Source: DAOMOP01 sp035444405
GTDB taxonomy: Bacteria > Pseudomonadota > Gammaproteobacteria > Burkholderiales > Rhodocyclaceae
NCBI GenBank assembly: GCA_035444405.1
Contig: DAOMOP010000208.1
Coordinates: 1 to 7,058, forward strand
Reading direction: 5' to 3'
DNA: 7,058 bases
How positions within the stretch are numbered: the stretch's first letter is position 1; every line of letters starts with the position of its first letter. Shown here piece after piece: positions 1 to 5,715 of the stretch. Both the position numbers and the translations under genes were made by a program. The notes under the pieces are model-generated. The model saw only the letters and a program-made list of their open reading frames with translations. It was not told where the DNA came from and searched no databases.

Positions 1-583
1 CCGCCGCACGCAGCAACACCACGTCGCTCTCGGGCAGCAGCGGGGCGAGCTCGGGGACGATTTCGGGGTCCGGAATGCCGACGAGCAGCCCGGCCGCGCG
101 CAGTGCGCGCACCTGTGCGAGCACTTCGTGCGATGGCGGGGCGCGGTCGTCGGCGTGCGGCTCGACGACGAGCACGGTGCGACCGGGCGGAAGCTCGTGC
201 AGGCACGGGTGGCCGACGAACGAGTCGGCGACATCCAGGAAGATCGCACGCGAGCCGAGCCCACCGGCGACGTCCGAGCGCAACAATTCGCGAACGAGCG
301 CCTCGGCGTAGGCGTGGCGCACGACGCGGTCGCGCTTGCGAACGCGTTCGCGGGTGCCCTGCCTGAGCATGAACTGGTAACCGGCGACCTTCCGATCGAC
401 GCCGAGCACGACTTCGCGGCACAGGAACCCGGCTGCGTGCGCGCCGCGATCGTCGTCCGTCGGCGTCGCGACGTCGTGTTGTGGGGGAGTGGTGCCGGTC
501 GTGCCCGCGTCTGCCGCACCGGGCGTCCTGTCGCGCTGCAGCCAGGCGATGAAGCTCTTCAGCATGTGTGTGGCCCGAGACAT
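1..583 (-). CDS. EAL/HDOD (YuxH-type) signalling protein, N-terminal half, partial
   Basis: The frame is open from ATG at 583 to the left edge (194 codons) with no stop. After a linker of about 50 residues rich in T, P and D, residues 53-74 (FLCREVVLGVDRKVAGYQF...) match the opening strand of the degenerate EAL domain of YuxH/COG3434 proteins, where RQPI-D---VVGYELLFR is usual. Residues 113-120 (AIFLDVAD), 137-141 (VLVVE), a helix near 152-165 and 184-194 (PESDVVLLRAA) follow the same barrel in order. Catalytic EAL residues are not recognisable: the usual VEILE-like strand reads VVEPH, and the later LDDF-like position reads GIPDP. Family members usually carry a C-terminal HDOD domain, expected beyond position 1, and are thought to act as signalling scaffolds rather than c-di-GMP hydrolases. 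A second ATG at 565 is possible; neither start has a strong Shine-Dalgarno. The family call is fairly sure, the function open. Confidence 0.72.
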   Translation of the reverse strand, partial: MSRATHMLKSFIAWLQRDRTPGAADAGTTGTTPPQHDVATPTDDDRGAHAAGFLCREVVLGVDRKVAGYQFMLRQGTRERVRKRDRVVRHAYAEALVRELLRSDVAGGLGSRAIFLDVADSFVGHPCLHELPPGRTVLVVEPHADDRAPPSHEVLAQVRALRAAGLLVGIPDPEIVPELAPLLPESDVVLLRAA

Positions 584-618
584 CGAATGCGAGCGGCGGC
601 GCGACCAGGCGGTGCGCC

Positions 619-789
619 CTATCGTACCCGTACGAACTTCTCCCAGGCCACCACGACGTCAGGCAGCACGCGCGCGGCCAGGGTCCCGGTCATCTCGCGC
701 ACGTGCGGTTTGCCGTAAACGCCATCGACCGGCCAGCAGCGGTAATCGCCGCAGGTGTGGCGCTGCGTGTCGCGCAGCGGCAGCGTCAT
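619..789 (-). pseudogene. Uma2-family (DUF820) remnant, internally deleted
   Basis: A 56-codon frame from ATG at 789 to TAG at 619. Residues 1-23 (MTLPLRDTQRHTCGDYRCWP then VDG) resemble the N terminus of Uma2-family putative endonucleases, where a YTYADYLTWPEDxRxELIDG-type opening is usual. From residue 24 (VYGKPHVREMTG, then VLPDVVVAW) it resembles the C-terminal strands of the same family (YGKPEVxELxGxTPVxVLPGVVIDW-like). The central part of about 130 residues holding the PD-(D/E)XK core is absent, so the piece reads as the two ends of one gene joined in frame. Full-length members are about 180-200 residues. No good Shine-Dalgarno precedes the ATG. It could instead be an unrelated small ORF; the match at both ends in the correct order is what favours a deletion remnant. 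The assignment rests on memory of the family, not on an alignment. Confidence 0.5.
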
Positions 790-881
790 GACAGGGCCTT
801 TGGGCGGGGACTTCAGGCGAGTATATCGCTGCCGCATGCCGCCCTCGCAGCCGTGCGTTGTCGCTTTTGTCGCCTGCCTCG

Positions 882-1397
882 TCAGTTCCAGCAGTGGTCG
901 CTGGTCGGAGTGCGCACGCCGGTGTGCGAAAGGGTCAGCGTGCCGCACATGTCCGCCGATTGCCTGCTGGTCGGCGCGGCCTGCAGCGTGTAGGCCTGCG
1001 CGCTCTGGGCGCTCAGCGTGATGGTGTAGAAATCGGCGACGCGGTCGGTGACTCCGCCCGGCAGGGCGGCACCCGCGTAGCTGTTGCTGGTCGTGTAGTG
1101 GCGCTCCATGAATTGCGCCAGCTCGAGCATCGCCGTCTGGGCGTCGACGCGCCGGCTCTTGCGCACGTGTTCCTGGTAGGAGGGCAACGCGACGGCGGCG
1201 AGGATCGCGATGACGACGACCACGATCATCAGCTCGATCAGCGTGAAGCCGCCGATGCGGGGTGGCCGCGCAGGTGACGCGACGGCCGACGGGCGTGTCG
1301 GCGGCGCAAGCCGCAGCCACCGACTGGTGCCCCCGAAGGGCTGCAGTGGGCAAAAAACGCTCAAACGAATGCGCTTACGCATGGCACAATCAGGCAT
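882..1397 (-). CDS. pilE: PilE-like type IV minor pilin with long leader
   Basis: A 171-residue frame. The class III prepilin signature GG^FTLIEL sits at residues 49-56, with cleavage expected after G50, F51 as mature residue 1 and the conserved Glu at mature position 5. The hydrophobic alpha-1 helix spans about 51-73 (LMIVVVVIAILAAVALPSY). The mature protein (121 residues) has the PilE/ComP-like end: DFYTITLS at 122-129, AYTLQAAP at 135-142, CGTLTL at 151-156 and a final CW at 169-170. C151 and C169 probably form the C-terminal disulfide loop. The leader of 50 residues (45 from the second ATG at 1382) is far longer than the usual 5-15 and is rich in R and P; I found no in-frame ATG or GTG nearer the cleavage site. 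The start at 1397 has a weak AGGT upstream. The gene stands alone rather than in a fimT/pilVWXY1E cluster. The pilin call is firm; the minor-pilin PilE assignment is family-level. Confidence 0.85.
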   Translation of the reverse strand: MPDCAMRKRIRLSVFCPLQPFGGTSRWLRLAPPTRPSAVASPARPPRIGGFTLIELMIVVVVIAILAAVALPSYQEHVRKSRRVDAQTAMLELAQFMERHYTTSNSYAGAALPGGVTDRVADFYTITLSAQSAQAYTLQAAPTSRQSADMCGTLTLSHTGVRTPTSDHCWN

Positions 1398-1537
1398 GCT
1401 TGTGACCTAAAACGACGCTGTCTGAAGCAGCTCCGGTGATGAAATGGCATAAATGGCAACAACGGAAATGATAGTGGAAGCCATGGGTTGCGTATACCGA
1501 TTTGACTGTTTTGCCTTTGAGCGCGAACGCTTTTGTA
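1398..1537. promoter_or_regulatory. Divergent intergenic region, pilin / MerR-REC regulator
   Basis: These 140 bp separate two divergent genes and are clearly more AT-rich than the surrounding coding DNA, as expected for a shared promoter region. I could not identify a convincing -35/-10 pair or a sigma-54 site on either strand. The clear structure is a 9-bp tandem direct repeat (listed separately). That promoters for both genes lie here is inferred from the layout. Confidence 0.5.
1442..1459. repeat. Tandem 9-bp direct repeat, possible operator
   Basis: AAATGGCAT at 1442-1450 is followed immediately by AAATGGCAA at 1451-1459, matching at 8 of 9 positions. A weaker related 9-mer, AAATGATAG, lies at 1466-1474. 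The repeat sits in the spacer between the pilin and the regulator gene. MerR-fold proteins of the BldC type are known to bind direct repeats head to tail, so a target for the adjacent regulator is conceivable. That is inference; the repeat could be chance in an AT-rich spacer. Confidence 0.4.
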
Positions 1538-2164
1538 ATGACGAAATCTGACACAGGGCACCCGCTGGCGGAGAGCACCGAGGTCTTGACCACGCGCGAG
1601 GCCGCCGAATTGCTGGGCGTCTCGCTGAAGTCGGTGCAGCACTGGTGCGAGGACGGTGTGCTGAAGAGCTGGAAGACCGCGGGCGGGCACAGGCGCGTGC
1701 TGGTGGCCTCGGTCGACGAGCTTTTGCGCTCGCGCCGCATCGAGGCGGCCGCAGTCCCCGCGCCGTACTCCGCATCGGGCGCGCTGACCGTTTATGTGGT
1801 CGAGGACGATCCGATCTACCAGAAGCTCTTCCGCATGAAGCTGTCGGCCTGGACGCCGCCGCCGCGGCTGCTGACGTTCTCGAGCGGCTACGAGGCGCTG
1901 GTGCGCATCGGCCAGGAGGTGCCCGACCTCTTGATCACCGACGTGCGCATGCCCGGCATGAGCGGCATCGAGATGCTGCGCGCGCTGCAGCGCATGCCCG
2001 AATGCGCGGGCATCGAGGTCGTCGTCGTCTCCGCGCTCACGGCCGAGGAGCTCGACGAGATGGGCGGGGTGCCGGCGGGTGTGACCGTGATGGGCAAGCC
2101 GCCGGCGTTTGCCGAGATCGAGCGCATCGCCCGCTCGCTCGGCAAGCTGGCGCGATCGAGCTGA
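1538..2164 (+). CDS. MerR/excisionase-type HTH plus receiver-domain response regulator
   Basis: A 208-residue protein from ATG at 1538. Residues 17-63 form a MerR/excisionase-like winged helix (VLTTREAAELLGVSLKSVQ, then a GGHRR wing turn at 49-53, then VDELL), a fold that binds DNA. A short A/P linker at about 69-83 leads to a receiver domain at 84-205. That domain has the acidic cluster E89-D90-D91, the phosphoacceptor D135 in LLITDVRMPGM, the switch residue S165 in VVVVSALT, and the conserved lysine K187 followed by proline. All phosphorylation residues are present, so it should be a functional phosphoreceiver. Having the DNA-binding domain first is the reverse of the usual REC-HTH order. 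No histidine kinase lies beside it, so its partner is unknown. A TTG at 1502 would add 12 residues but lacks support. The gene is divergent from the pilin and ends 9 bp from the convergent hemW stop. Target genes are unknown. Confidence 0.88.
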   Translation: MTKSDTGHPLAESTEVLTTREAAELLGVSLKSVQHWCEDGVLKSWKTAGGHRRVLVASVDELLRSRRIEAAAVPAPYSASGALTVYVVEDDPIYQKLFRMKLSAWTPPPRLLTFSSGYEALVRIGQEVPDLLITDVRMPGMSGIEMLRALQRMPECAGIEVVVVSALTAEELDEMGGVPAGVTVMGKPPAFAEIERIARSLGKLARSS

Positions 2165-2173
2165 GCCGCTGCG

Positions 2174-3372
2174 TTACGGCGCGTCGAGAAAGAGCGCGAG
2201 CAGGTCGTTCAGAAAGCGCCGTCCGCGTTCGGTGGGGCGCAGGCGGGCGTCGTCGATGGCGACGAGTCCCTGTCGGCGCGCGGCGATCAGGCGCTCCTCG
2301 ATCGTGCTCAGCGGCAGCCCGGTGCGCGCCGCGAACAGCGCGCGCGGCACGCCCTCGGTCAGGCGCAGCGCATTCATCATGAATTCGAACGGCAGCTCGG
2401 CGCACGACACGGCGTGCCGTTGCTGCACGAACTCCCGGGTCGCGGCCGCCTCGAGGTAGCGCATCGGGTGCTTGTGACGCATCTCGCGCACGATGCCGTC
2501 GTGGCTCGAGAGCTTGCCGTGCGCGCCCGCGCCGATGCCGAGGTAGTCGCCGAAGCGCCAGTAGTTGAGGTTGTGGCGGCACTGTTCGCCGGGCCTGGCG
2601 AAGGCCGATATCTCGTAGTTGGTGAAGCCGGCCGCGGCGAGCCGCGCCTCGATTGCGTCCTGCATGTCGGCCGAGGCGTCGGCGTCGGGCAGCGGCGGTG
2701 GCGCATGGTGGAACGGCGTGTTCGGCTCGAGCGTGAGGTGATAGCAGGACAGGTGCTGCACGCCGAAGGCGAGCGCGGTGTCGACGTCGGCGAGCGCCGC
2801 GTCGAGGGTCTGCTCGGGCAGTGCGTACATCAGGTCGAGATTGACGCGCTCGAAGTGCGTCAGTGCGATGTCGATCGCGGCACGCGCCTCGCGGCCGTCG
2901 TGGATGCGTCCGAGCCGTGCGAGCTGCGCGTCGTCGAAGCTCTGGACGCCGATCGACAGGCGGTTCACGCCGGCAGCGCGGTAATCGCGAAAGCGCGCGG
3001 CCTCGAAGGTGCCGGGGTTGGCCTCGAGCGTGATCTCGGCCAGCGGATCGAGCGGCAGCAGCGTGCGGATCGCGCTGAGCAGGCGGTCCAGGCCTGCGGC
3101 CGACATCAGGCTCGGCGTGCCGCCGCCGATGAACACCGCAGCGCCGTCTCGATGTCGGCCACGAGCGCGTCGATGTAGGCGCGTTCGAGCGCGCCGGCGT
3201 CGCTGCCGGCGCGCTGCGTGTGCGAGTTGAAGTCGCAGTACGGGCATTTCTTCACGCACCACGGGTAATGCACGTACAGCGACAGCGGCGGCGGGCTCGT
3301 GAGCTGCGGGCGCTCGACCGGCGTGTCGAGCGCGGCCGGGCGCACGGCGAGCGGGATGACGCGGCGTGTCAT
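2174..3372 (-). pseudogene. hemW: HemW radical-SAM heme chaperone, split by deletion and frameshift
   Basis: Part one runs from ATG at 3372 to about 3148 (75 residues) and carries the CX3CX2C [4Fe-4S]/SAM motif C39-VKK-C43-PY-C46 followed by DFNSH. Part two runs in another frame from about 3136 to TAA at 2174 (320 residues): VFIGGGTPS, EITLEANPGT, GVNRLSIGVQSF, NLDLMYALPEQ, HNLNYWRFGDYLGIGAGAHG and the C-terminal winged-helix region, all HemW rather than HemN. Between VADIE and VFIGGG only 11 nt remain, where E. coli HemW has about 13 residues, so roughly 28 bp seem lost, breaking the frame. Read straight through, the first frame ends at 3106 after 88 residues, before the GGGTP motif. An internal start could make only a fragment lacking the FeS cluster. 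HemW inserts heme into respiratory enzymes. The ATG overlaps the rdgB stop (TGATG), implying translational coupling. An assembly error is the main alternative. Confidence 0.85.
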
Positions 3373-3959
3373 CACGGCTTCAGGCGCTCGAGCAGGCGGC
3401 GCATCGCGATCGCGCGATGGCTCAGCGTGTTCTTCAGCGCCGGCTCGAGCTCGGCCGCCGTCGCTGCGAGCTCGGGCAGATAGAACAGCGGGTCGTAGCC
3501 GAAGCCGCCCTTGCCGCGCGGCGCCTCGAGGATGCGGCCGTGCCACTGGCCGTCGGCGATCAGCGGCTGCGGGTCGGCGGCATGGCGCACCAGCACGACG
3601 ACGCAGTAGAAGAACGCGCTGTGGTCTGCGGTGCCGGCGAGCCGCTCGACGAGCAGCGCGTTGTTGCGCGCGTCCGACTTCGGCTCGCCGGCGTAGCGCG
3701 CCGACAGCACGCCCGGCGCGCCGCCGAGCGCCGTCACGCACAGCCCGGAGTCGTCGGCGATCGCCGGCAGCCCCGTGTGGGCGGCGGCATGGCGCGCCTT
3801 GGCGAGCGCGTTCTCGACGAAGGTCGGATGCGGCTCGTCGGCTTCGCCGACGCCCAGGGCCGACTGCGGGACGATTTCGATGTCGAGCGGGGCCAGCAGC
3901 GTGCCGAGTTCGGCCGCCTTCTTGGCGTTGTTGCTGGCGAGGACGAGACGTTGGAACAT
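3372..3959 (-). CDS. rdgB: RdgB/HAM1 XTP/dITP pyrophosphatase
   Basis: A 195-residue protein, near the E. coli length of 197. It hydrolyses non-canonical purine nucleotides (XTP, dITP, ITP) to the monophosphate and pyrophosphate, keeping them out of DNA and RNA, in the cytosol. Visible motifs in order: LVLASNNAKKAAEL at 6-19 (nucleotide-binding start), FVENALAKARHAA at 47-59, ADDSGL at 68-73 with the metal and catalytic acids D69/D70, GAPGVLSARYAG at 80-91, GKGGFGYDPLF at 149-159, and LSHRAIAMR at 179-187 with the purine-recognising SHR. The start is ATG at 3959, because MFQRLVLASNN matches the family N terminus; an upstream ATG at 4058 would run into rph. It begins 13 bp after the rph stop and overlaps hemW by one base. 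The rph-rdgB-hemW order is common in beta- and gammaproteobacteria and suggests one transcript. No unusual residues were seen. Confidence 0.96.
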   Translation of the reverse strand: MFQRLVLASNNAKKAAELGTLLAPLDIEIVPQSALGVGEADEPHPTFVENALAKARHAAAHTGLPAIADDSGLCVTALGGAPGVLSARYAGEPKSDARNNALLVERLAGTADHSAFFYCVVVLVRHAADPQPLIADGQWHGRILEAPRGKGGFGYDPLFYLPELAATAAELEPALKNTLSHRAIAMRRLLERLKP

Positions 3960-3972
3960 GGAATCCGACTCT

Positions 3973-4689
3973 TCAGCTGGCGAGTGCGTTGCGCTGGAAT
4001 TCGACCAGCTCGCCGATCCCGCGTTCGGCCAGATCGAGCATCGCGTCGAGCTCGGCACGGCTGAACGGCAGGCCTTCGGCCGTGCCCTGCACTTCGATGA
4101 GGCCGCCGGTGGCGGTCATCACGACGTTCATGTCGGTGTCGCAGGCCGAGTCCTCGCGGTAGTCCAGATCGAGCACCGGTGTGCCCTCGACGATGCCGAC
4201 CGACACCGCCGCGACCAGCGCGCGCATCGGGTGCGCGGCGAGCGTGCCGTCGCCCACCAGCCGCGTCAGTGCGTCGTGCACCGCCACGCAGGCGCCGGTG
4301 ACGGCCGCCGTGCGCGTACCGCCGTCGGCCTGCAAGACGTCGCAGTCGATGACGATCTGGCGCTCGCCGAGCGCGGCCAGATCGACCACCGCGCGCAGGC
4401 TGCGCCCGATCAGGCGCTGGATCTCCAGCGTGCGCCCGCCCTGTTTGCCGCGCGCGGCCTCCCGTGCGCTGCGCGTGTGGGTCGCGCGCGGCAGCATGCC
4501 GTATTCGGCCGTGAGCCAACCCTGGCCCTTGCCGCGTAGGAACGGCGGCACCGTATCCTCGACGCTCGCCGTGCACAGCACGCGCGTGCCGCCGAAGGCG
4601 ATCAGCACCGAGCCTTCGGCGTGATGGGTGAAGCCGCGCGTGATCGTCACGGGGCGTAGCTGGTCGGGTTGTCGCTGGTCGTAGCGCAT
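3973..4689 (-). CDS. rph: RNase PH (tRNA nucleotidyltransferase)
   Basis: A 238-residue protein, the full family length. RNase PH is a phosphate-dependent 3'-to-5' exonuclease that trims tRNA precursors and other RNA 3' ends, releasing nucleoside diphosphates, and works as a hexameric ring. The N terminus (MRYDQRQPDQLRPVTITRGF) and GWLTAEYGMLPRAT at 57-70 are typical. The phosphate-binding R86 lies in GGRTLEIQRLIGRSLR, and the GGTR signature with T125/R126 is intact. The acidic active-site cluster D180, D184, D186 lies in DYREDSACDTDMN, and ATGGLIEVQGTAEG follows at 193-206. The start at 4689 has a strong Shine-Dalgarno (GGGAGGA, 5 nt spacing); frames opening further upstream run into the repeat. 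That Shine-Dalgarno is inside a repeat-derived hairpin, so translation may be tuned by structure. The stop lies 13 bp before rdgB. Confidence 0.97.
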   Translation of the reverse strand: MRYDQRQPDQLRPVTITRGFTHHAEGSVLIAFGGTRVLCTASVEDTVPPFLRGKGQGWLTAEYGMLPRATHTRSAREAARGKQGGRTLEIQRLIGRSLRAVVDLAALGERQIVIDCDVLQADGGTRTAAVTGACVAVHDALTRLVGDGTLAAHPMRALVAAVSVGIVEGTPVLDLDYREDSACDTDMNVVMTATGGLIEVQGTAEGLPFSRAELDAMLDLAERGIGELVEFQRNALAS

Positions 4690-4691
4690 GT

Positions 4692-4726
4692 CAGTCCTCC
4701 CGCCGGGCCGTCCCAAGGGAGGACTG
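4692..4726 (-). promoter_or_regulatory. Perfect 10-bp stem enclosing the rph Shine-Dalgarno
   Basis: In the rph sense, CAGTCCTCCC (4726-4717) is exactly complementary to GGGAGGACTG (4701-4692), separated by a 15-nt loop, and the rph ATG follows two bases later. The rph Shine-Dalgarno (GGGAGGA, 4701-4695) is therefore entirely in the 3' arm. In RNA the stem would occlude ribosome binding unless melted. The pairing is seen directly; an effect on translation is inferred. The loop also contains GGCCCGGC and GGGAC stretches that could give other pairings. Confidence 0.6.
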
Positions 4727-4768
4727 CGCCCCCCTGGGGGGCAGCGAACGAAGTGAGCGTGGGGGTAG
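4692..4768. repeat. Palindromic intergenic repeat (REP-like), between PP2C gene and rph
   Basis: Three nested or adjacent elements fill the PP2C-rph gap: the 10-bp inverted repeat at 4692-4726; a perfect 15-nt palindrome GCCCCCCTGGGGGGC at 4728-4742; and AGCGAACGAAGTGAGCGT at 4743-4760 followed by GGGGGTAG. From memory, the combination of a C/G-run palindrome and CGCTCACTTCGTTCGCT recurs in intergenic regions of many betaproteobacterial genomes, so I read this as one copy of a dispersed palindromic element. Dispersal cannot be shown from one copy. It may also act as an mRNA processing or stability element between the kinase/phosphatase part and rph. Confidence 0.6.
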
Positions 4769-4776
4769 TTTCATCT

Positions 4777-5703
4777 CTAGTCCTGTTTGCTGAATTTGTG
4801 GATGGCGGCGTTGATCTCTGCGATCGCGCGCTCGATGTCGTCCTCGGTGAATTCTTCCCGCGTGTCGGCCTTGCCGCGCTTGCGCTCGAAGCTCTCGAGC
4901 TGCGTGGTGAAGTCGTGCAGCGCCATCGTCTCGGTCACGACCGAGTGCGCGTGCGGCGCGTTTGCTTCGTCCTGCCAGCACATCGCGATCATCGAGAGAT
5001 TGTCGCAGTGGCGGCCGGCGAGGCCCTCGGCGCGGTCGAGCAGCGCCGGCACCGCCTCGAGCACATTCGCACCGGCCAGGCCTGCGAGCAGCCCGGCTTC
5101 GCCGAGCGGCCCCCATGCGCCGTCGGTGCACAGCGCGACGATGTCGCCGCCGCGCAGCGCGAAGCGCTTGGAGAACTCGATCTGCGGCGGCTGGCTGCCG
5201 CCCAGACAGCTGAAGACGCGGTTGCGGCCCGGGTGGTGCGCGGCTGCCTCGGCGTCGAGCAGCCCCTGGTCCAGCATCATCTGCACGCGCGAGTGATCGC
5301 GCGTGTGCGTGGCGATGCGGCCCTCGCGCAGCACGTACAGGCGCGAGTCGCCCGCATGGGCCCAGTGCGCGAAGCCGTCCTGCACCACGCAGGCGACGAC
5401 CGTCGTGCGCGGCGCCTCGGCGAGCTGCTTGTCGAACGAATAGTCGAGGATCGCGTTGTGCGCGTTCGTGAGCGCGCGCGACAGGAAGTAGGGCGGGTCG
5501 ACAAGGGTCGGGCGGGCATCGCGCTGGAACGCGTGGGTGATGAACTGCACCGCGATCTGCGCGGCGATCTCGCCATGCAGATGCCCGCCCATGCCGTCGG
5601 CGACGACCATCAGCAGCGCGTCGCGCGAGTAGCAGTACGCGGTCCGGTCCTGGTTGTTCTTGCGCCGGCCGACGCGGCTTTCCTGGAAGATGGTGAATTT
5701 CAA
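4777..5703 (-). CDS. PP2C-family (PPM) Ser/Thr protein phosphatase
   Basis: A 308-residue cytosolic metal-dependent phosphatase, probably reversing the kinase encoded just upstream. The PPM motifs are all present in order: NNQDR with D19, VADGMGGHLHGEIAA with D36, WAHAGDSRLYVLREG at 114-128, TRDHSRV at 134-140, GDIVALCTDGAWGP with D194, and CDNLSMIAM with D234. The aspartates match the two-metal centre. Past about residue 245 there is a charged C-terminal extension of some 60 residues (DFTTQLESFERKRGKAD, then EEFTEDDIERAIAEINAAI), probably helical, of unknown role. I favour a TTG start at 5703 (MKFTIFQESRVG): an AAGGTGAG Shine-Dalgarno sits just upstream and the protein then opens at the conserved strand. 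GTG at 5712 is the alternative, adding three residues but lacking a ribosome site. It starts 11 bp after the kinase stop, so the two are probably co-translated. Confidence 0.92.
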   Translation of the reverse strand: MKFTIFQESRVGRRKNNQDRTAYCYSRDALLMVVADGMGGHLHGEIAAQIAVQFITHAFQRDARPTLVDPPYFLSRALTNAHNAILDYSFDKQLAEAPRTTVVACVVQDGFAHWAHAGDSRLYVLREGRIATHTRDHSRVQMMLDQGLLDAEAAAHHPGRNRVFSCLGGSQPPQIEFSKRFALRGGDIVALCTDGAWGPLGEAGLLAGLAGANVLEAVPALLDRAEGLAGRHCDNLSMIAMCWQDEANAPHAHSVVTETMALHDFTTQLESFERKRGKADTREEFTEDDIERAIAEINAAIHKFSKQD

Positions 5704-5707
5704 GGCG

Positions 5708-5715
5708 CTCACCTT
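5708..5715 (-). promoter_or_regulatory. Ribosome binding site of the PP2C gene
   Basis: AAGGTGAG read on the minus strand, with 4 nt (CGCC) to the TTG at 5703. It shares its first base with the last base of the kinase stop codon, so a ribosome terminating on the kinase would sit over it. This supports coupling of kinase and phosphatase and a TTG rather than GTG start. The element contains the competing GTG. Confidence 0.5.

Noticed and set aside
820..825. TATACT on the minus strand upstream of the Uma2 remnant, a possible -10 box
   Set aside because: No acceptable -35 hexamer 16-18 bp upstream; a single hexamer is not enough.
619..1353. Full 244-codon minus-strand frame extending upstream of the Uma2-like piece
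   Set aside because: Its upstream part is antisense-free but overlaps the pilin in another frame and is arginine-rich nonsense; only the last 56 codons look like protein.
1502..1537. TTG start at 1502 for the MerR-REC regulator
   Set aside because: The extra 12 residues show no family similarity and the ATG at 1538 directly precedes the conserved part.
2414..3178. Plus-strand open frame of 254 codons opposite hemW
   Set aside because: Shadow of the hemW coding strand; no domain, and no start signal.
3960..4058. Upstream ATG at 4058 for rdgB
   Set aside because: The added 33 residues overlap rph in another frame and do not resemble RdgB, whose N terminus matches from 3959.
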